Assembly: GCA_050951585.1 (NCBI GenBank)
Contig: JBMNJI010000007.1
Coordinates: 248,001-312,000, forward strand
Length of the DNA: 64,000 bases
Direction of reading: 5' to 3'
From: UBA3937 sp050951585
GTDB lineage: Bacteria; Bacillota; Peptococcia; DRI-13; DTU073
Shown here piece by piece: positions 32,756 through 42,488 of this stretch. Every line of letters starts with the position of its first letter. The stretch's first letter is position 1. The notes beneath the pieces were generated by a model. That model was not told the origin of the DNA and ran no database searches. It was given only the letters and a program-made list of their open reading frames with translations. The translations under genes and the position numbers were made by a program.

Positions 32756-32917
32756 GTGAAAGAAATCCTGAAATCCTTACATTGGTTCTGCAAATCAAGA
32801 ATTTGCTGGCTCGGTTTCCACCGGGTGCTCTTTTTCAAACTGCGCCATCTTCTGCGCTATTATTACCGGTCGATCTACCGCGCAGTTTTTCGTGCATTTT
32901 CGCGTACTACTTTCTAG
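32756..32917 (+). CDS. possible 53-residue basic peptide
   Basis: GTG at 32756 preceded by AGAGGTGA (8-9 base spacing) opens a 53-codon frame, antisense to the nadD-proA gap. The product is rich in Arg, Phe, Tyr and Leu (for example LRYYYRSIYRAVFRAF), amphipathic and strongly basic. It overlaps the end of proA by 11 bases in convergent orientation. No family recognised; included because the ribosome site is good. Confidence 0.3.
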   Translation: MKEILKSLHWFCKSRICWLGFHRVLFFKLRHLLRYYYRSIYRAVFRAFSRTTF

Positions 32918-34160
32918 TCTGCCCTTGCCCATAAATAATATATTTGAACGTGGTCAGCTCTTTTAGGCCCATTGGTCCGCGGGCATGAATTTTTTGCGTG
33001 CTGATCCCTATTTCTGCGCCAAACCCGAATACAAAACCATCGGTAAAACGAGTCGAAGCATTTACATAAACGGCGGCCGCATCCACCTGCTGCAAAAATT
33101 GCCGCGCCGTTGCATAATCCTCCGTCACAATTGCTTCCGAATGTTTCGTCCCGTAACGGCGAATATGCTCCATCGCTTCCTGAGCGCTACTAACAACCTT
33201 GACCGCAAGTTTCAGGTCTAAAAACTCCTTTTGATAATCCTCTTCAGTAGCCTCTATTGCTGCAGGTACATATTGGCTTGTCACCGCATCTCCGCGCAAT
33301 TCAACACCCTTCACCAGAAGTTTTTCCGCCACTTTAGGCAAAAACTGCGCCGCGACCTTTTCATGGACAAGCACTGTTTCTGCCGCATTGCATACACCCG
33401 GCCGCTGTGTTTTCGCATTGATAATAATCTCTTCAGCCATTTTTAAATCGGCTTTACTGTCAACATAAATATGACAATTCCCGATCCCGGTTTCAATAAC
33501 GGGTACTGTGGCGTTCTTTACAACCGACTGAATTAAACCAGCTCCTCCCCGCGGGATGAGCACATCTAAATATTCATTCATGGTCATTAACCGGGCGGCG
33601 GTTTCTCTGCTGGTATCTTCAATTAATTGCAAACTGCCGGCGGGCAAACCGGCTGTCTCTGCCGCCGCCACCAACACCTCCGTGATGGCAATGTTCGAGT
33701 ATAAAGCATCGGAGCCGCCTCTTAAAATGACGGCATTCCCGGCTTTCAGGCACAAGCCGGCAGCATCGGCGGTCACATTAGGCCGCGCCTCATAAATGAT
33801 GCCGATTACCCCAAGCGGAACCCGCATTTTGCCAATCTCAATATCCTGAGCACCCTTCCACATGCCTTCGACCAGACCGACCGGGTCCGGTAAAGCGGCA
33901 ATGACCCGCAAACCATCCGCCATGTCCTTAATGCGCGCAGGCGTCAAAGCTAAACGGTCTAATAAAGCCTTCCCCGTTCCCTTCTCTTCGGCAGCCGCCA
34001 TGTCTATTTCGTTGGCCGCCATTATTTTCGCTTCATTTTTTTCTAAAGCTACAGCCATTTCCAAGAGGGCGTTATTTTTGTTTTCGGTGGCCATTGTTGA
34101 CAGAACAAAAGCCGCTTCTTTAGCTAATTCACCTTTTTTCCGCAATTCGTCATTCAGCAT
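32907..34160 (-). CDS. proA: gamma-glutamyl phosphate reductase
   Basis: Second step of proline synthesis: reduces gamma-glutamyl phosphate to glutamate semialdehyde with NADPH. The 417-residue aldehyde-dehydrogenase-fold protein shows the KMRVPLGVIGIIYEARPNV block, the IPRGGAGLIQSVVKNATVPVIE block, the catalytic Cys in AKTQRPGVCNAAET, and a C-terminal HARGPMGLKELTTFKYIIYG. It follows proB by about 60 bases, forming proBA. Confidence 0.97.
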   Translation of the reverse strand: MLNDELRKKGELAKEAAFVLSTMATENKNNALLEMAVALEKNEAKIMAANEIDMAAAEEKGTGKALLDRLALTPARIKDMADGLRVIAALPDPVGLVEGMWKGAQDIEIGKMRVPLGVIGIIYEARPNVTADAAGLCLKAGNAVILRGGSDALYSNIAITEVLVAAAETAGLPAGSLQLIEDTSRETAARLMTMNEYLDVLIPRGGAGLIQSVVKNATVPVIETGIGNCHIYVDSKADLKMAEEIIINAKTQRPGVCNAAETVLVHEKVAAQFLPKVAEKLLVKGVELRGDAVTSQYVPAAIEATEEDYQKEFLDLKLAVKVVSSAQEAMEHIRRYGTKHSEAIVTEDYATARQFLQQVDAAAVYVNASTRFTDGFVFGFGAEIGISTQKIHARGPMGLKELTTFKYIIYGQGQTRK

Positions 34161-34219
34161 TTTGTACTATACCCCCTGTTATCTTCATTTTTCCTTCACA
34201 CTGAAAATCTATTATTAAC

Positions 34220-35326
34220 TTATTGTTTTAACGTCAGGTTATCCCGATGAATTACCTCATCAAAATCCTTCTGCCCCAAGATCCGGGCAATCTCCTTGCT
34301 TTGACAGCCCATAATTTGCTTTATTTCCACGGAGCTGTAGTTGACAATGCCCCGGGCAATCTCCCCAGCCTCGCCCATAATGCTAATCACACAACCGCGT
34401 TCAAAATCGCCTTCAACCGCGGTAACCCCACTCGGCAGCAAGCTTTTGCCTTTTTCCAGCAAGGCCTTTTCCGCCCCCTCGTCCACAGTAACTGCGCCGC
34501 TGGTTTTTGACGCATAACCAATCCAGGCTTTGCGGGAATTCAGTCGCTGATCACAAGGTAAAAAAAGTGTGCCCGGATTTTCACCCATCACAATCTCTTT
34601 AAGCACACCTTTTTGCGAACCGTTCGCGACAATCATCGAAATCCCGGAAGTAGAGACAATCCGGGCAGCCTGAATTTTCGTGATCATTCCACCGCTGCCC
34701 AGCTTTGAACCCGATTTTCCCGCCAAAGCAACTATTTCCGGTGTTAATTCTTCAACTGTTTTAATTAATTGGGCCGAACTGTCTTGACGCGGATCAGCCG
34801 TATACAAGCCATCAATATCCGATAATAAGACTAATAAATCCGCATCAACCAGCCCTGCCACCAAGGCCGCCAAAGTATCGTTATCGCCGAATTTGATTTC
34901 TTCATACGCAACCGTATCATTTTCGTTAATAATCGGGACAACTCCCAGCCTCAACAGCGCCAACAAAGTATTACGCGCATTCAGGTATCTGCCTCGCTGC
35001 GTAATATCTTCGCGGGTCAGTAAGACCTGGGCTACTATTTCGCCATATTCGGCAAAAAATTTCTCATACATTTGCATGAGAATCCCTTGCCCAATAGCGG
35101 CTAAAGCCTGCTTTTCGGGAATGCTTTTGGGTTTACTCCGCAGCCCCAGCTTGCCTATGCCCGCTCCGACCGCCCCGGAACTAACCAGGATCACTTCAAT
35201 ATCCCGATGCCTTAAATCGGCTAATTCCCGCACTAATCGTTCCAGTTGATCTAAATTCAGTTTTCCTGTTGCATAAGTCAAGGTGCTTGTGCCAACTTTA
35301 ACAACAATGCGTTTCTTGTTTCCCAT
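34220..35326 (-). CDS. proB: glutamate 5-kinase
   Basis: First and feedback-controlled step of proline synthesis. 368 residues: an amino-acid kinase domain (VVKVGTSTLT at the start, VSSGAVGAG, INENDTVAYEEIKFGDNDTLAALVA, and SDIDGLYTADPR) followed by a C-terminal PUA domain from about residue 278. The full ProB-with-PUA length is present. It opens the proBA pair; GGTGATT precedes the ATG. Confidence 0.97.
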   Translation of the reverse strand: MGNKKRIVVKVGTSTLTYATGKLNLDQLERLVRELADLRHRDIEVILVSSGAVGAGIGKLGLRSKPKSIPEKQALAAIGQGILMQMYEKFFAEYGEIVAQVLLTREDITQRGRYLNARNTLLALLRLGVVPIINENDTVAYEEIKFGDNDTLAALVAGLVDADLLVLLSDIDGLYTADPRQDSSAQLIKTVEELTPEIVALAGKSGSKLGSGGMITKIQAARIVSTSGISMIVANGSQKGVLKEIVMGENPGTLFLPCDQRLNSRKAWIGYASKTSGAVTVDEGAEKALLEKGKSLLPSGVTAVEGDFERGCVISIMGEAGEIARGIVNYSSVEIKQIMGCQSKEIARILGQKDFDEVIHRDNLTLKQ

Positions 35327-35394
35327 CTGTTTTAATCACCTATCCGCTTTCCTCTCGCTTTACTTCTCTGTTAGAATACCTATTCTGATAGGCC

Positions 35395-36591
35395 TTATTC
35401 GTCCTCTTTTTGCACTTTTACGCCATCTTTTATTTCGGCAGACGGACTGATAATAACCTGCTCCTTTTCTTTGACCCCGGAAATTATCTCCAGCACACTA
35501 TCTCCGGCCGAGCCACACTCTACTTCTCTCATCCTGGCTAAACCATCATCATAGATAAACACGACACTCTTCCCGTCCACTTCTACGACTGCCTCCGTCG
35601 GTACTGTTAATACCTGCTGCTTCTGCTCCAGGATAATATTCGCATTTACCTTTGCCCCGGCCGGCAATTCTGCCGCCTCCTCAGTCATGGTTATTCTCAG
35701 GTTCACCAGCGCATTTTCCGCCTCCGGATTTACCTCCAGATCCGCCGCGGAAAAATGACTGACCTGCCCCTTATAATGCTTTTCGGAATACTGCTCGCAA
35801 AAAACACTTACCTCCAGTCCGTTTTGCATCCGTACAGCCTCTTGGACAGGAATTGATAAAATAGCCTCCGGTAAAGCATTTTCTCCTACACTAAAATAAC
35901 TTTTCCCTTCGCTAACAGCTTGACCATTTTTCACGGCCATCTCTGTAATAATTCCCTCCATCGGGCTTGTCACTACCGTTGCCGATAACTTCGCTCTGGC
36001 CTCTTCGACCGTTAAACGGGCTCTGTTTACCGCATCCTGCATCGCATTCAGGTTAATTGATAAAATGGCATTTTCTAATTTATTTACTTCCGCGCGGGCA
36101 TTTTCCAGTTCATAATAGGATATCGTACCCTGTTGATACAACAACTCCATCCGTTCAAAGTTATTGCGGGCATCGTCTCTTCTCTCCATTAAAAACACTT
36201 TATCACTGACCGCCTGCAAATAACTATTATCCAGAACAGCCAGATTATTCTCCGCTTTCCCCAATTCGGCGAGTGCCTTACTGTTGTCCAGCAGAATGAT
36301 CACTTCACCCATCATGACCTTTGCGCCTTTGTGTTTTCTGATTTCCTTGACAACCGAAGCAGCTTTAGCGACCACATCAACTTTTTCCCTCGTGGCGATA
36401 ACCCCGTTTGCTTCAAGAGTGACCGTAAAATCCTGTCTCCTGACATCCGCTACCTTGACAGTTTTCGCCGGTTCCTCAACATCGCTTTGTTGGTGAGCCA
36501 TCATTTTACAACCCATAGTTGAGAGAGTTACCAAAAAAATAATAAGGAATAAGGAAACATGCCACTTTTTCCTGTTATTGCAAATGTTCAA
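35395..36591 (-). CDS. RND/HlyD-type efflux periplasmic adaptor, lipoprotein
   Basis: Membrane-fusion adaptor of about 398 residues from TTG at 36591 (GGAGGGAG upstream; the GTG at 36606 would include the ribosome site). Lipobox LSTMGC follows an N-terminal hydrophobic stretch. Then come the barrel-sandwich half VDVVAKAASVVKEIRKHKGAKV, a coiled-coil hairpin (about 110-200), the second half VTSPMEGIITEMAVKNGQAV, and a beta-barrel with VLTVPTEAVVEVDGKSVVFIY. No ABC or RND partner gene is adjacent on its strand, so it is an orphan. Downstream is the proBA operon, transcribed the same way. Confidence 0.85.
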   Translation of the reverse strand: MNICNNRKKWHVSLFLIIFLVTLSTMGCKMMAHQQSDVEEPAKTVKVADVRRQDFTVTLEANGVIATREKVDVVAKAASVVKEIRKHKGAKVMMGEVIILLDNSKALAELGKAENNLAVLDNSYLQAVSDKVFLMERRDDARNNFERMELLYQQGTISYYELENARAEVNKLENAILSINLNAMQDAVNRARLTVEEARAKLSATVVTSPMEGIITEMAVKNGQAVSEGKSYFSVGENALPEAILSIPVQEAVRMQNGLEVSVFCEQYSEKHYKGQVSHFSAADLEVNPEAENALVNLRITMTEEAAELPAGAKVNANIILEQKQQVLTVPTEAVVEVDGKSVVFIYDDGLARMREVECGSAGDSVLEIISGVKEKEQVIISPSAEIKDGVKVQKEDE

Positions 36592-36804
36592 AGAAACTCC
36601 CTCCACTCGTTATTAATTCATAAATTATTCATTAAATATAATCATAAACTATTTGTTGTACTAAAGCATCACTTTTCTAGGATATAATATAGATAATATT
36701 CTTTTCACTAATTATTATATAATTACCAATAAAAAAAGAAAACAGAATTATATCAATCATAAACAAAGCGCCACTAATTATACAAAAGAAAGGCAGGAAT
36801 AAAA

Positions 36805-37737
36805 ATGGCAGTTGTCACACTACCTCAGTTAATCAAAGATTTACACCTGGAAATCGTTTATTTAGGCGACCCGGAAAACAGCGGGAATATCGGCATTCAC
36901 ACCAGTGATATTAATCGACCCGGGTTACAGTTTGCCAACTATTTTGTTGATTTTGACGATGGCACAGCCACGCGTCTGCAGGTCATCGGCCACCTGGAAA
37001 TGACCTATCTGCGTAATCTGAACGAAAAAACCCTGAAGACACGCCTAAAAAAATATTTTAGCTATCCGCTTCCTTGCGTTGTGCTCTGCCGCAATTTAAC
37101 CCCTACCGCAGAAATGATTGAGGCAGCCCAAAAAAATAAAAAAACGATCCTCAGAACGGAACTGATTACGACCGAATTTATTAGTGTGGCGGTAAACTAT
37201 CTGGATAATATACTCGCTCCCCAAATGGAGCAACATGGAGTATTAGTAAATGTCTATGGATTAGGCGTACTCCTTTTAGGCGAATCCGGAATCGGAAAAA
37301 GTGAAACAGCACTGGAACTAATTAAGCGCGGTCATCGTCTAATAAGTGACGATGTCGTAAATATTAAAAAGGTAGCCCGCAACCGCCTGATCGGCGAAGC
37401 ACCCCAGAATATCCGTCACTTTATGGAGATTCGCGGCATTGGGATTATCAATGTGCGTGAAATGTACGGAGTAGGCGCGATCATGAATGCCACGTCCATT
37501 GATTTGGTGGTCCAGTTAGAGCCTTGGGAAAAAGGAAGCTACTGTGAAAGGTTAGGTTTGGATGAACAATTTATCAATATTCTCGGCGTGAACGTCCACC
37601 AAATCACCATTCCCATCAAACCGGGACGTAATCTGGCGATTATCGTAGAAGCAGCCGCCAGAGACTCCCGACTAAAAAAGATGGGTTACAATGCGGCTGA
37701 AGAATTAACAAATCAATTAAGAAATGATAAGAAATGA
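36805..37737 (+). CDS. hprK: HPr kinase/phosphorylase
   Basis: Bifunctional enzyme that phosphorylates HPr on Ser46 and removes it, controlling carbon catabolite repression. 310 residues: an N-terminal MurF-like domain, then Walker A LLGESGIGKSE (159-167), SDDVVNIKK, the family signature IRGIGIINVREMYGVGA, and the C-terminal KPGRNLAIIVEAAARDSRLKKMGYNAAEE. It is usually linked to lgt or to HPr-loop genes; here it is followed by a glycosyltransferase. A TATAAT lies near 36684 but no convincing -35. Confidence 0.96.
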   Translation: MAVVTLPQLIKDLHLEIVYLGDPENSGNIGIHTSDINRPGLQFANYFVDFDDGTATRLQVIGHLEMTYLRNLNEKTLKTRLKKYFSYPLPCVVLCRNLTPTAEMIEAAQKNKKTILRTELITTEFISVAVNYLDNILAPQMEQHGVLVNVYGLGVLLLGESGIGKSETALELIKRGHRLISDDVVNIKKVARNRLIGEAPQNIRHFMEIRGIGIINVREMYGVGAIMNATSIDLVVQLEPWEKGSYCERLGLDEQFINILGVNVHQITIPIKPGRNLAIIVEAAARDSRLKKMGYNAAEELTNQLRNDKK

Positions 37738-37856
37738 TATTCATTTCACTCTTTAATCTCTATAGATTGTATGTTATAATTATTAATTGATATTAAGTCT
37801 TTTCTACAAAATTTAAAAATAAAATTTAAATAAAAGAATCCTCGGAGGATGCGAAG

Positions 37857-39119
37857 ATGAATTTTCAGGATTTATCCTATTTACCTTTAGATTTACTGAT
37901 GCTTCCCGCGCAAATAATCTTATCATTTGTGGCCATTTACTTTTTTATTTTAGGTATGTCCGGTTTGTTTCAATTACGGACCCCGAATACATATGCGCCA
38001 CAAAAGAAATTTGCGCTCATTGTGCCTGCGCACAATGAGGAAATCGTCATTGGCTCGCTGGTTGATAACCTTAAATCGTTAGACTATCCCCAAGAACTGT
38101 ATGATGTTTTTGTCATCGCCGATAATTCTACCGATAATACGGCCGAAACGGCAAGACAACATGGGGCCATTGTCTTCGAGCGTACCAACGATGAGCAAAA
38201 GGGGAAGGGATATGCACTGGAGTGGTTTTTCCGCAAACTGTTTCAAATGCCCCAAAAATATGATGCCATTGCGGTTTTTGACGCGGATAATCTTGTTGAT
38301 CCCCAATTCCTGAAACATATGAATAACCGCCTCTGCGACGGTGCGAAAATTGTGCAAGGTTATGTTGATGCGAAAAACCCGTTGGATACCTGGGTTACTG
38401 CCGCCTTTGCCATGTCTTTCTGGGTGGCCAACCGCATGTTGCAACTGGCCAGATATAACCTGGGGCTTTCTAATTACCTGGCGGGAACAGGTTTTGCCAT
38501 CTCCGTGGATGTTTTAAGAAAGACCGGCTGGGGTGCAACCTCCCTGACTGAAGACCTGGAATTCAGCCTTAAGGCCCTACTGCAGGGACATAAAACAACA
38601 TGGGCACACGAAGCCATTGTCTATGATGAAAAACCCCTGACCTTTAAACAGGCATGGAAGCAAAGAAAACGTTGGGCATTAGGTCATGTGGAACTTTTCC
38701 GCACATACAGCTGGGATTTTATCAAAGAAACAATTCGGAAAAAAGACATTGTGCTTTTTGATGCCGCAGTTCTTGTAATGCAACCATTATTGGTCATCAG
38801 TATGGGGATTTTCACAATACTGGGACTCGTTGATGCTTGTATCTTAGATATATATACACCCATTTTTAAATATATCTGGCCGCCTCTTTTGTGGGAATTA
38901 GTCAGTACACTGCATATCGTCTATCCTTTCCTTGTCCTCTGGATGGATAATCAACCACGGGAGGCCATAAAATGGAGCATTTTGCATTATCCGCTTTTCG
39001 TCTATAGTTGGATTCCGATCGTCTTTCTCAGCTTCTTCGGTAACACGCGGATTTCCTGGTCACATACCCTGCATACGCGAAACATCAGCTATGCGGAAGT
39101 GGCGGTTAGAAACAAGTAA
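37857..39119 (+). CDS. processive family 2 glycosyltransferase, membrane-bound
   Basis: 420 residues: an N-terminal membrane helix (about 14-36), a cytoplasmic GT-A domain with AHNEE, the DxD motif VFDADNLVD, TED (SLTEDLEFS) and QxxRW (KQRKRWALGH), then four or so C-terminal transmembrane helices. This is the layout of cellulose-synthase-like and hyaluronan-type polymerases. GGAGG precedes the ATG. It is the head of a surface-polysaccharide neighbourhood (GH26-like lipoprotein, acyltransferase), although on the opposite strand to them. The sugar is not known. Confidence 0.9.
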   Translation: MNFQDLSYLPLDLLMLPAQIILSFVAIYFFILGMSGLFQLRTPNTYAPQKKFALIVPAHNEEIVIGSLVDNLKSLDYPQELYDVFVIADNSTDNTAETARQHGAIVFERTNDEQKGKGYALEWFFRKLFQMPQKYDAIAVFDADNLVDPQFLKHMNNRLCDGAKIVQGYVDAKNPLDTWVTAAFAMSFWVANRMLQLARYNLGLSNYLAGTGFAISVDVLRKTGWGATSLTEDLEFSLKALLQGHKTTWAHEAIVYDEKPLTFKQAWKQRKRWALGHVELFRTYSWDFIKETIRKKDIVLFDAAVLVMQPLLVISMGIFTILGLVDACILDIYTPIFKYIWPPLLWELVSTLHIVYPFLVLWMDNQPREAIKWSILHYPLFVYSWIPIVFLSFFGNTRISWSHTLHTRNISYAEVAVRNK

Positions 39120-39157
39120 TAAGTAATGAATGAATAAGTGAATAAATAAGAAAATAA

Positions 39158-39195
39158 AAAAAAAGCTATTGGCTAATGCTAATAGCTTTTTTTAG
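39158..39195. terminator. bidirectional terminator overlapping the end of the GH26-like gene
   Basis: AAAAAGCTATT and AATAGCTTTTT pair around a GGCTAATGC loop. The hairpin ends the glycosyltransferase transcript and contains the last codons (KKAISISQ) and stop of the convergent lipoprotein gene. Confidence 0.85.
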
Positions 39196-40785
39196 AAACC
39201 CGATATTGCCAAGCCCCTTTTGAAAAGCGGCAAATGCCTCCTCAGAGGAATCCAACTCGTAATGCCAGGCATTGACCTGATTGTCATACCAGATGGCGAT
39301 TTTGATGTTCGGATAATTATTATTGGCAATGGAGGCCATAGCTTTTTCAATCCATTTAGCCTTGACCCCGCCTTTCTCGTTACAAGCAAACTCGGTAATC
39401 ATAAATGGTTTGTCCGGATAGCGCTTTTCATAATCTGCATACAAAGGCTTATATATTTCATCAAATTCGCGCCACTCATCACCGGGATGAGTGGTGCCGT
39501 TATTATAGCCTGTTAGCCCGATCCAGTCTACGTATTCATCCCCCGGATAGTAAAGATGGGCATTATTCCACTGAAAATCAGGGTAAGAACTGTCATGCGG
39601 GCTCCAGACAAACAAAACATTATCTGCTTGAGCCTCCCGGAAAAGATCCACAATATGCCGCCAGGCCTTTATATACAAATCCGTATCTTTGCCAAAGAAC
39701 CATGCACACCACGGATCCCAATCGCTGTTCATTTCGTTCAGCGGACTGACAAAAACAGGCTCCCCGATATTCTTCAACCCCACCGCCCATTCCATAATCT
39801 GCGCGTCATACTGCCCATTGATTATCTCCGGCACCGCAATCCAGGTATGTCCCTCGGAAAATGGCTGCAAAGTAAGCATCAAGATACGCCCATCCCGATA
39901 AACCTTGCTCACCGCCTCCGCCGGAAACTCTACGATCCCGGGGAAGGCAACATAAGTCATCAAAATCTCAAATTTATGTCCCAACTCCTTTTCACTCTCC
40001 AGCATCGTTTCAACACAGCTATCGTCAAAAGGTACTCCGGGATAATACCTGCCCCAGACCAGCTTATGCGGTAAAATCTCAAATTGAAACCGCTTGCCGC
40101 TATAATTGATCTGCAACCCTTGGGCCACACTATCTATCGTCTGACCTTCCTCTGTTAATTCTGAACCTTCAGAAGAAGCTACATCCTTCGCGCACGTGGT
40201 AAGCTCTGCCTGCGTATTAAACAATACCCCTTGCGCCGTCTTAATTAGATCCTCTTTGAAGCGTTCATGCTCCGCTTCATCCGACTTTCCCCAGAAGGTG
40301 ATGAGATAGTCGGCATTATCAGGTAGCAAGTGAACCTCCGTATAATAGTTGAGGTCTTTTTCTACAGCCGTCAGCCCGGGACGCTTATAGGTGATTTGCC
40401 TGAGCGATCCCGCCTTGACTTGCCGGGTTTCCGTTCCCAACACCTCAAAGCCCGCCGTCCCTTTATATAACTGTACATTGCCATATTCAATATATGATTC
40501 GGCGGTAAGATTATCCCCCAGCTTTTGCCGAAAGACTTTCAGCGTACAGTGATTATTCCGGAACAGCAAGGTAATCTCATCGGTGTCTGTCTTTACCTGT
40601 TGATAGGCTTGCGGTAAGTAAAATGTGAACTGCCCCCCGCTATATTCCTGATATGAGCCCAGCTCAAGCTTATGCGGATCTGCCGTTTGCATTTGATCAT
40701 TTTGACGACAACCGAAGTTAAGCAAAATCAGCAGAAGAGAAACCGGTACCATGAAAATAATAAAACGCTTTCCGCTTTTCTCCAT
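39166..40785 (-). CDS. GH26-like glycoside hydrolase, lipoprotein
   Basis: Secreted lipoprotein of 539 residues (lipobox LLNFGC, Cys26). Residues 40-190 form a beta-rich accessory domain, with residues 225-535 a (beta/alpha)8 GH26-type domain. The acid/base Glu is in SPLNEMNSDWDPW (Glu351), preceded by WRHIV/QPF-type elements, and the nucleophile Glu465 is in MITEFACNE. The fold family includes beta-mannanases and exo-lichenases; the substrate is uncertain. Six bases separate it from the upstream acyltransferase, with AAAGGAATG as ribosome site, so they are one operon likely for polymer maturation or turnover. Confidence 0.82.
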   Translation of the reverse strand: MEKSGKRFIIFMVPVSLLLILLNFGCRQNDQMQTADPHKLELGSYQEYSGGQFTFYLPQAYQQVKTDTDEITLLFRNNHCTLKVFRQKLGDNLTAESYIEYGNVQLYKGTAGFEVLGTETRQVKAGSLRQITYKRPGLTAVEKDLNYYTEVHLLPDNADYLITFWGKSDEAEHERFKEDLIKTAQGVLFNTQAELTTCAKDVASSEGSELTEEGQTIDSVAQGLQINYSGKRFQFEILPHKLVWGRYYPGVPFDDSCVETMLESEKELGHKFEILMTYVAFPGIVEFPAEAVSKVYRDGRILMLTLQPFSEGHTWIAVPEIINGQYDAQIMEWAVGLKNIGEPVFVSPLNEMNSDWDPWCAWFFGKDTDLYIKAWRHIVDLFREAQADNVLFVWSPHDSSYPDFQWNNAHLYYPGDEYVDWIGLTGYNNGTTHPGDEWREFDEIYKPLYADYEKRYPDKPFMITEFACNEKGGVKAKWIEKAMASIANNNYPNIKIAIWYDNQVNAWHYELDSSEEAFAAFQKGLGNIGFLKKAISISQ

Positions 40786-40791
40786 TTGTAA

Positions 40792-41811
40792 TCATTCCTT
40801 TGCTTTTTTTAGGTTAAGTGCGCGATAAAAAAAAGTTGCCGGAAGAACCGTCCCTAAGACAAAGACTATTGTGCAAAGAAAATGTAGTGTCGTAGATGGA
40901 ATAAATTCATGCCTGATTATCCTCTGCGCAAGCATTAACATGAGCGGGTGGCTTAAATAAATCAAATACGAAGCATCACTCAGTTTCAGAAGGAATTTCT
41001 TGACGGCAGTAAGCTCAGTATTTTGCAGGGAAACAGCCAGCCCAAAAAAGAAAACGATGGCCAGAAGAGAGAATAAGAGCCAGGAAAGATTGTACAAAAA
41101 GCCGTCATATACGCGCTTTAATATCGTAATCTGGTAATACTGCTGGGCGATAAAAAGAGACATTAGCACATAACCAATTGCCAACTTACTTCTATAATAA
41201 CATATTTTTTCCTTAAAGGATTGGTAATTTATCGAAAAATAAATACCGAAGGTAAAAAAGCTCAGGTACTGCAGAAAAAACCGATCGGCATACTGAAAAT
41301 AGCCAAATTTCATAAAGAGGATATTTATTAACAGAAAAACTAGCATGAGTAGATGCGCCGAATACCTTTGAAAAAGCCCTCTGAATACCCCGAACAATAA
41401 ATAGAATTGCAAAATTAAGACCACAAAATAGAGATGATAAACCATATCACCCAAGAAAAGGCTTTTCAAGAAAAACGGTAAAGAAAATCCATAGATGTTT
41501 TGCTGAATAAAGCACAGATAATAAACGAGCGTCCAGCCAAAATACGGCACGATTATGTGTGTCAGTCTCTTCTTCAGAAAAAGGAGATAAGAGAAGTCCC
41601 TCTGTAGATAGCGCCGGGCCAGCACAAAGCCGCTGATAAAAATAAACGCCGGAACAGCAAAAGTCAGCGCCCGATTCACAGATAAGAAAGCTGTTTTTGT
41701 AAGGCTGCCCGCCGTATCCAAAAAAATATAATCTGCCGTTGTATGGATGAGCACCACAAACAAACACGCTATCGCTCTTAAATAATCGACCTCTTCATGT
41801 CTTCCCGTCAT
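40792..41811 (-). CDS. membrane acyltransferase (acyltransferase-3 family)
   Basis: 339 residues with about ten transmembrane helices. The N-terminus RHEEVDYLRAIACLFVVLIHTTADY carries the conserved Arg and His of the OafA/NodX group, which move acyl groups (often O-acetyl) onto extracellular polysaccharide or wall sugars. It is followed directly by the GH26-like lipoprotein and, convergently, by the processive glycosyltransferase. Together they suggest a modified surface polysaccharide. GGGAGGG precedes the ATG. Confidence 0.88.
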   Translation of the reverse strand: MTGRHEEVDYLRAIACLFVVLIHTTADYIFLDTAGSLTKTAFLSVNRALTFAVPAFIFISGFVLARRYLQRDFSYLLFLKKRLTHIIVPYFGWTLVYYLCFIQQNIYGFSLPFFLKSLFLGDMVYHLYFVVLILQFYLLFGVFRGLFQRYSAHLLMLVFLLINILFMKFGYFQYADRFFLQYLSFFTFGIYFSINYQSFKEKICYYRSKLAIGYVLMSLFIAQQYYQITILKRVYDGFLYNLSWLLFSLLAIVFFFGLAVSLQNTELTAVKKFLLKLSDASYLIYLSHPLMLMLAQRIIRHEFIPSTTLHFLCTIVFVLGTVLPATFFYRALNLKKAKE

Positions 41812-41865
41812 ATCGGCGTGCCCTCCCTTTTCTTAGGACTAACCTTGCGCGGCCTCCCGTTTCGT

Positions 41866-42345
41866 TCATTCTTTACTATCTTTACTTTTGGGCGAAAAGC
41901 TAAACCTGCTCCTGAAGAGGAAAAGCAAAGGAAGCCCTAAAAAATAGCAGGCCAGAAACTGCCCCGACCCTACATAGAGCATGCTCAGGTATAATGGGTA
42001 GCCCAAAGTATAACGTAAAACATAGGCGATCACCACGGCATTGACCACCACCGGAGGAAGTGGCGCTAATGCCGGATGGCGTATTTTAGCCGTACAATAT
42101 GCCGCCAGCAACGTAGCCAGACTGCCAAAAATAATATCAATGATCCCCAGACCACCGAAGATATTGGCAATCAGACAACCGATAAACAAGCCTAAGATCG
42201 CTTCCGGGAAGAGAAACGGTAAAACAGTAAGTGCTTCCGCAATACGCACCTGAATAAAACCGTAGCTAATCGGTGCAAATACGACCGTAAGCACTGCATA
42301 CATAACCGCTATAACACTAATTCTAGTAATCATCTTTGTTTTCAC
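41866..42345 (-). CDS. queT: QueT-family queuosine precursor transporter
   Basis: 159 residues with six hydrophobic segments. ITRISVIAVMYAVLTVVFAPISYGFIQVRIAEALTVLPFLFPEAILGLFIGCLIANIFGG is the family signature for the S component of an ECF-type transporter for queuine or preQ1. It starts at GTG. No preQ1 riboswitch is recognisable in the 140-base leader. It is divergent from the diguanylate cyclase, and about 54 bases before the acyltransferase on the same strand. Confidence 0.9.
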   Translation of the reverse strand: MKTKMITRISVIAVMYAVLTVVFAPISYGFIQVRIAEALTVLPFLFPEAILGLFIGCLIANIFGGLGIIDIIFGSLATLLAAYCTAKIRHPALAPLPPVVVNAVVIAYVLRYTLGYPLYLSMLYVGSGQFLACYFLGLPLLFLFRSRFSFSPKSKDSKE

Positions 42346-42488
42346 AGCTAATATGACCCTTCTCCGCTAATTATTTTCAGCATAAAAATATTATCTAAAT
42401 CTTATCGTAAAAAAGAGGAAAATGCTAGGGATAATGCCGAATTAATAATAAAAGTATATATTATGAAGAAAGAAGGCGATATTGTTCT

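Noticed and set aside
42346..42480. Possible preQ1 riboswitch ahead of queT
   Set aside because: I could not find the preQ1-I hairpin plus A-rich tail or a preQ1-II fold; only AT-rich leader.
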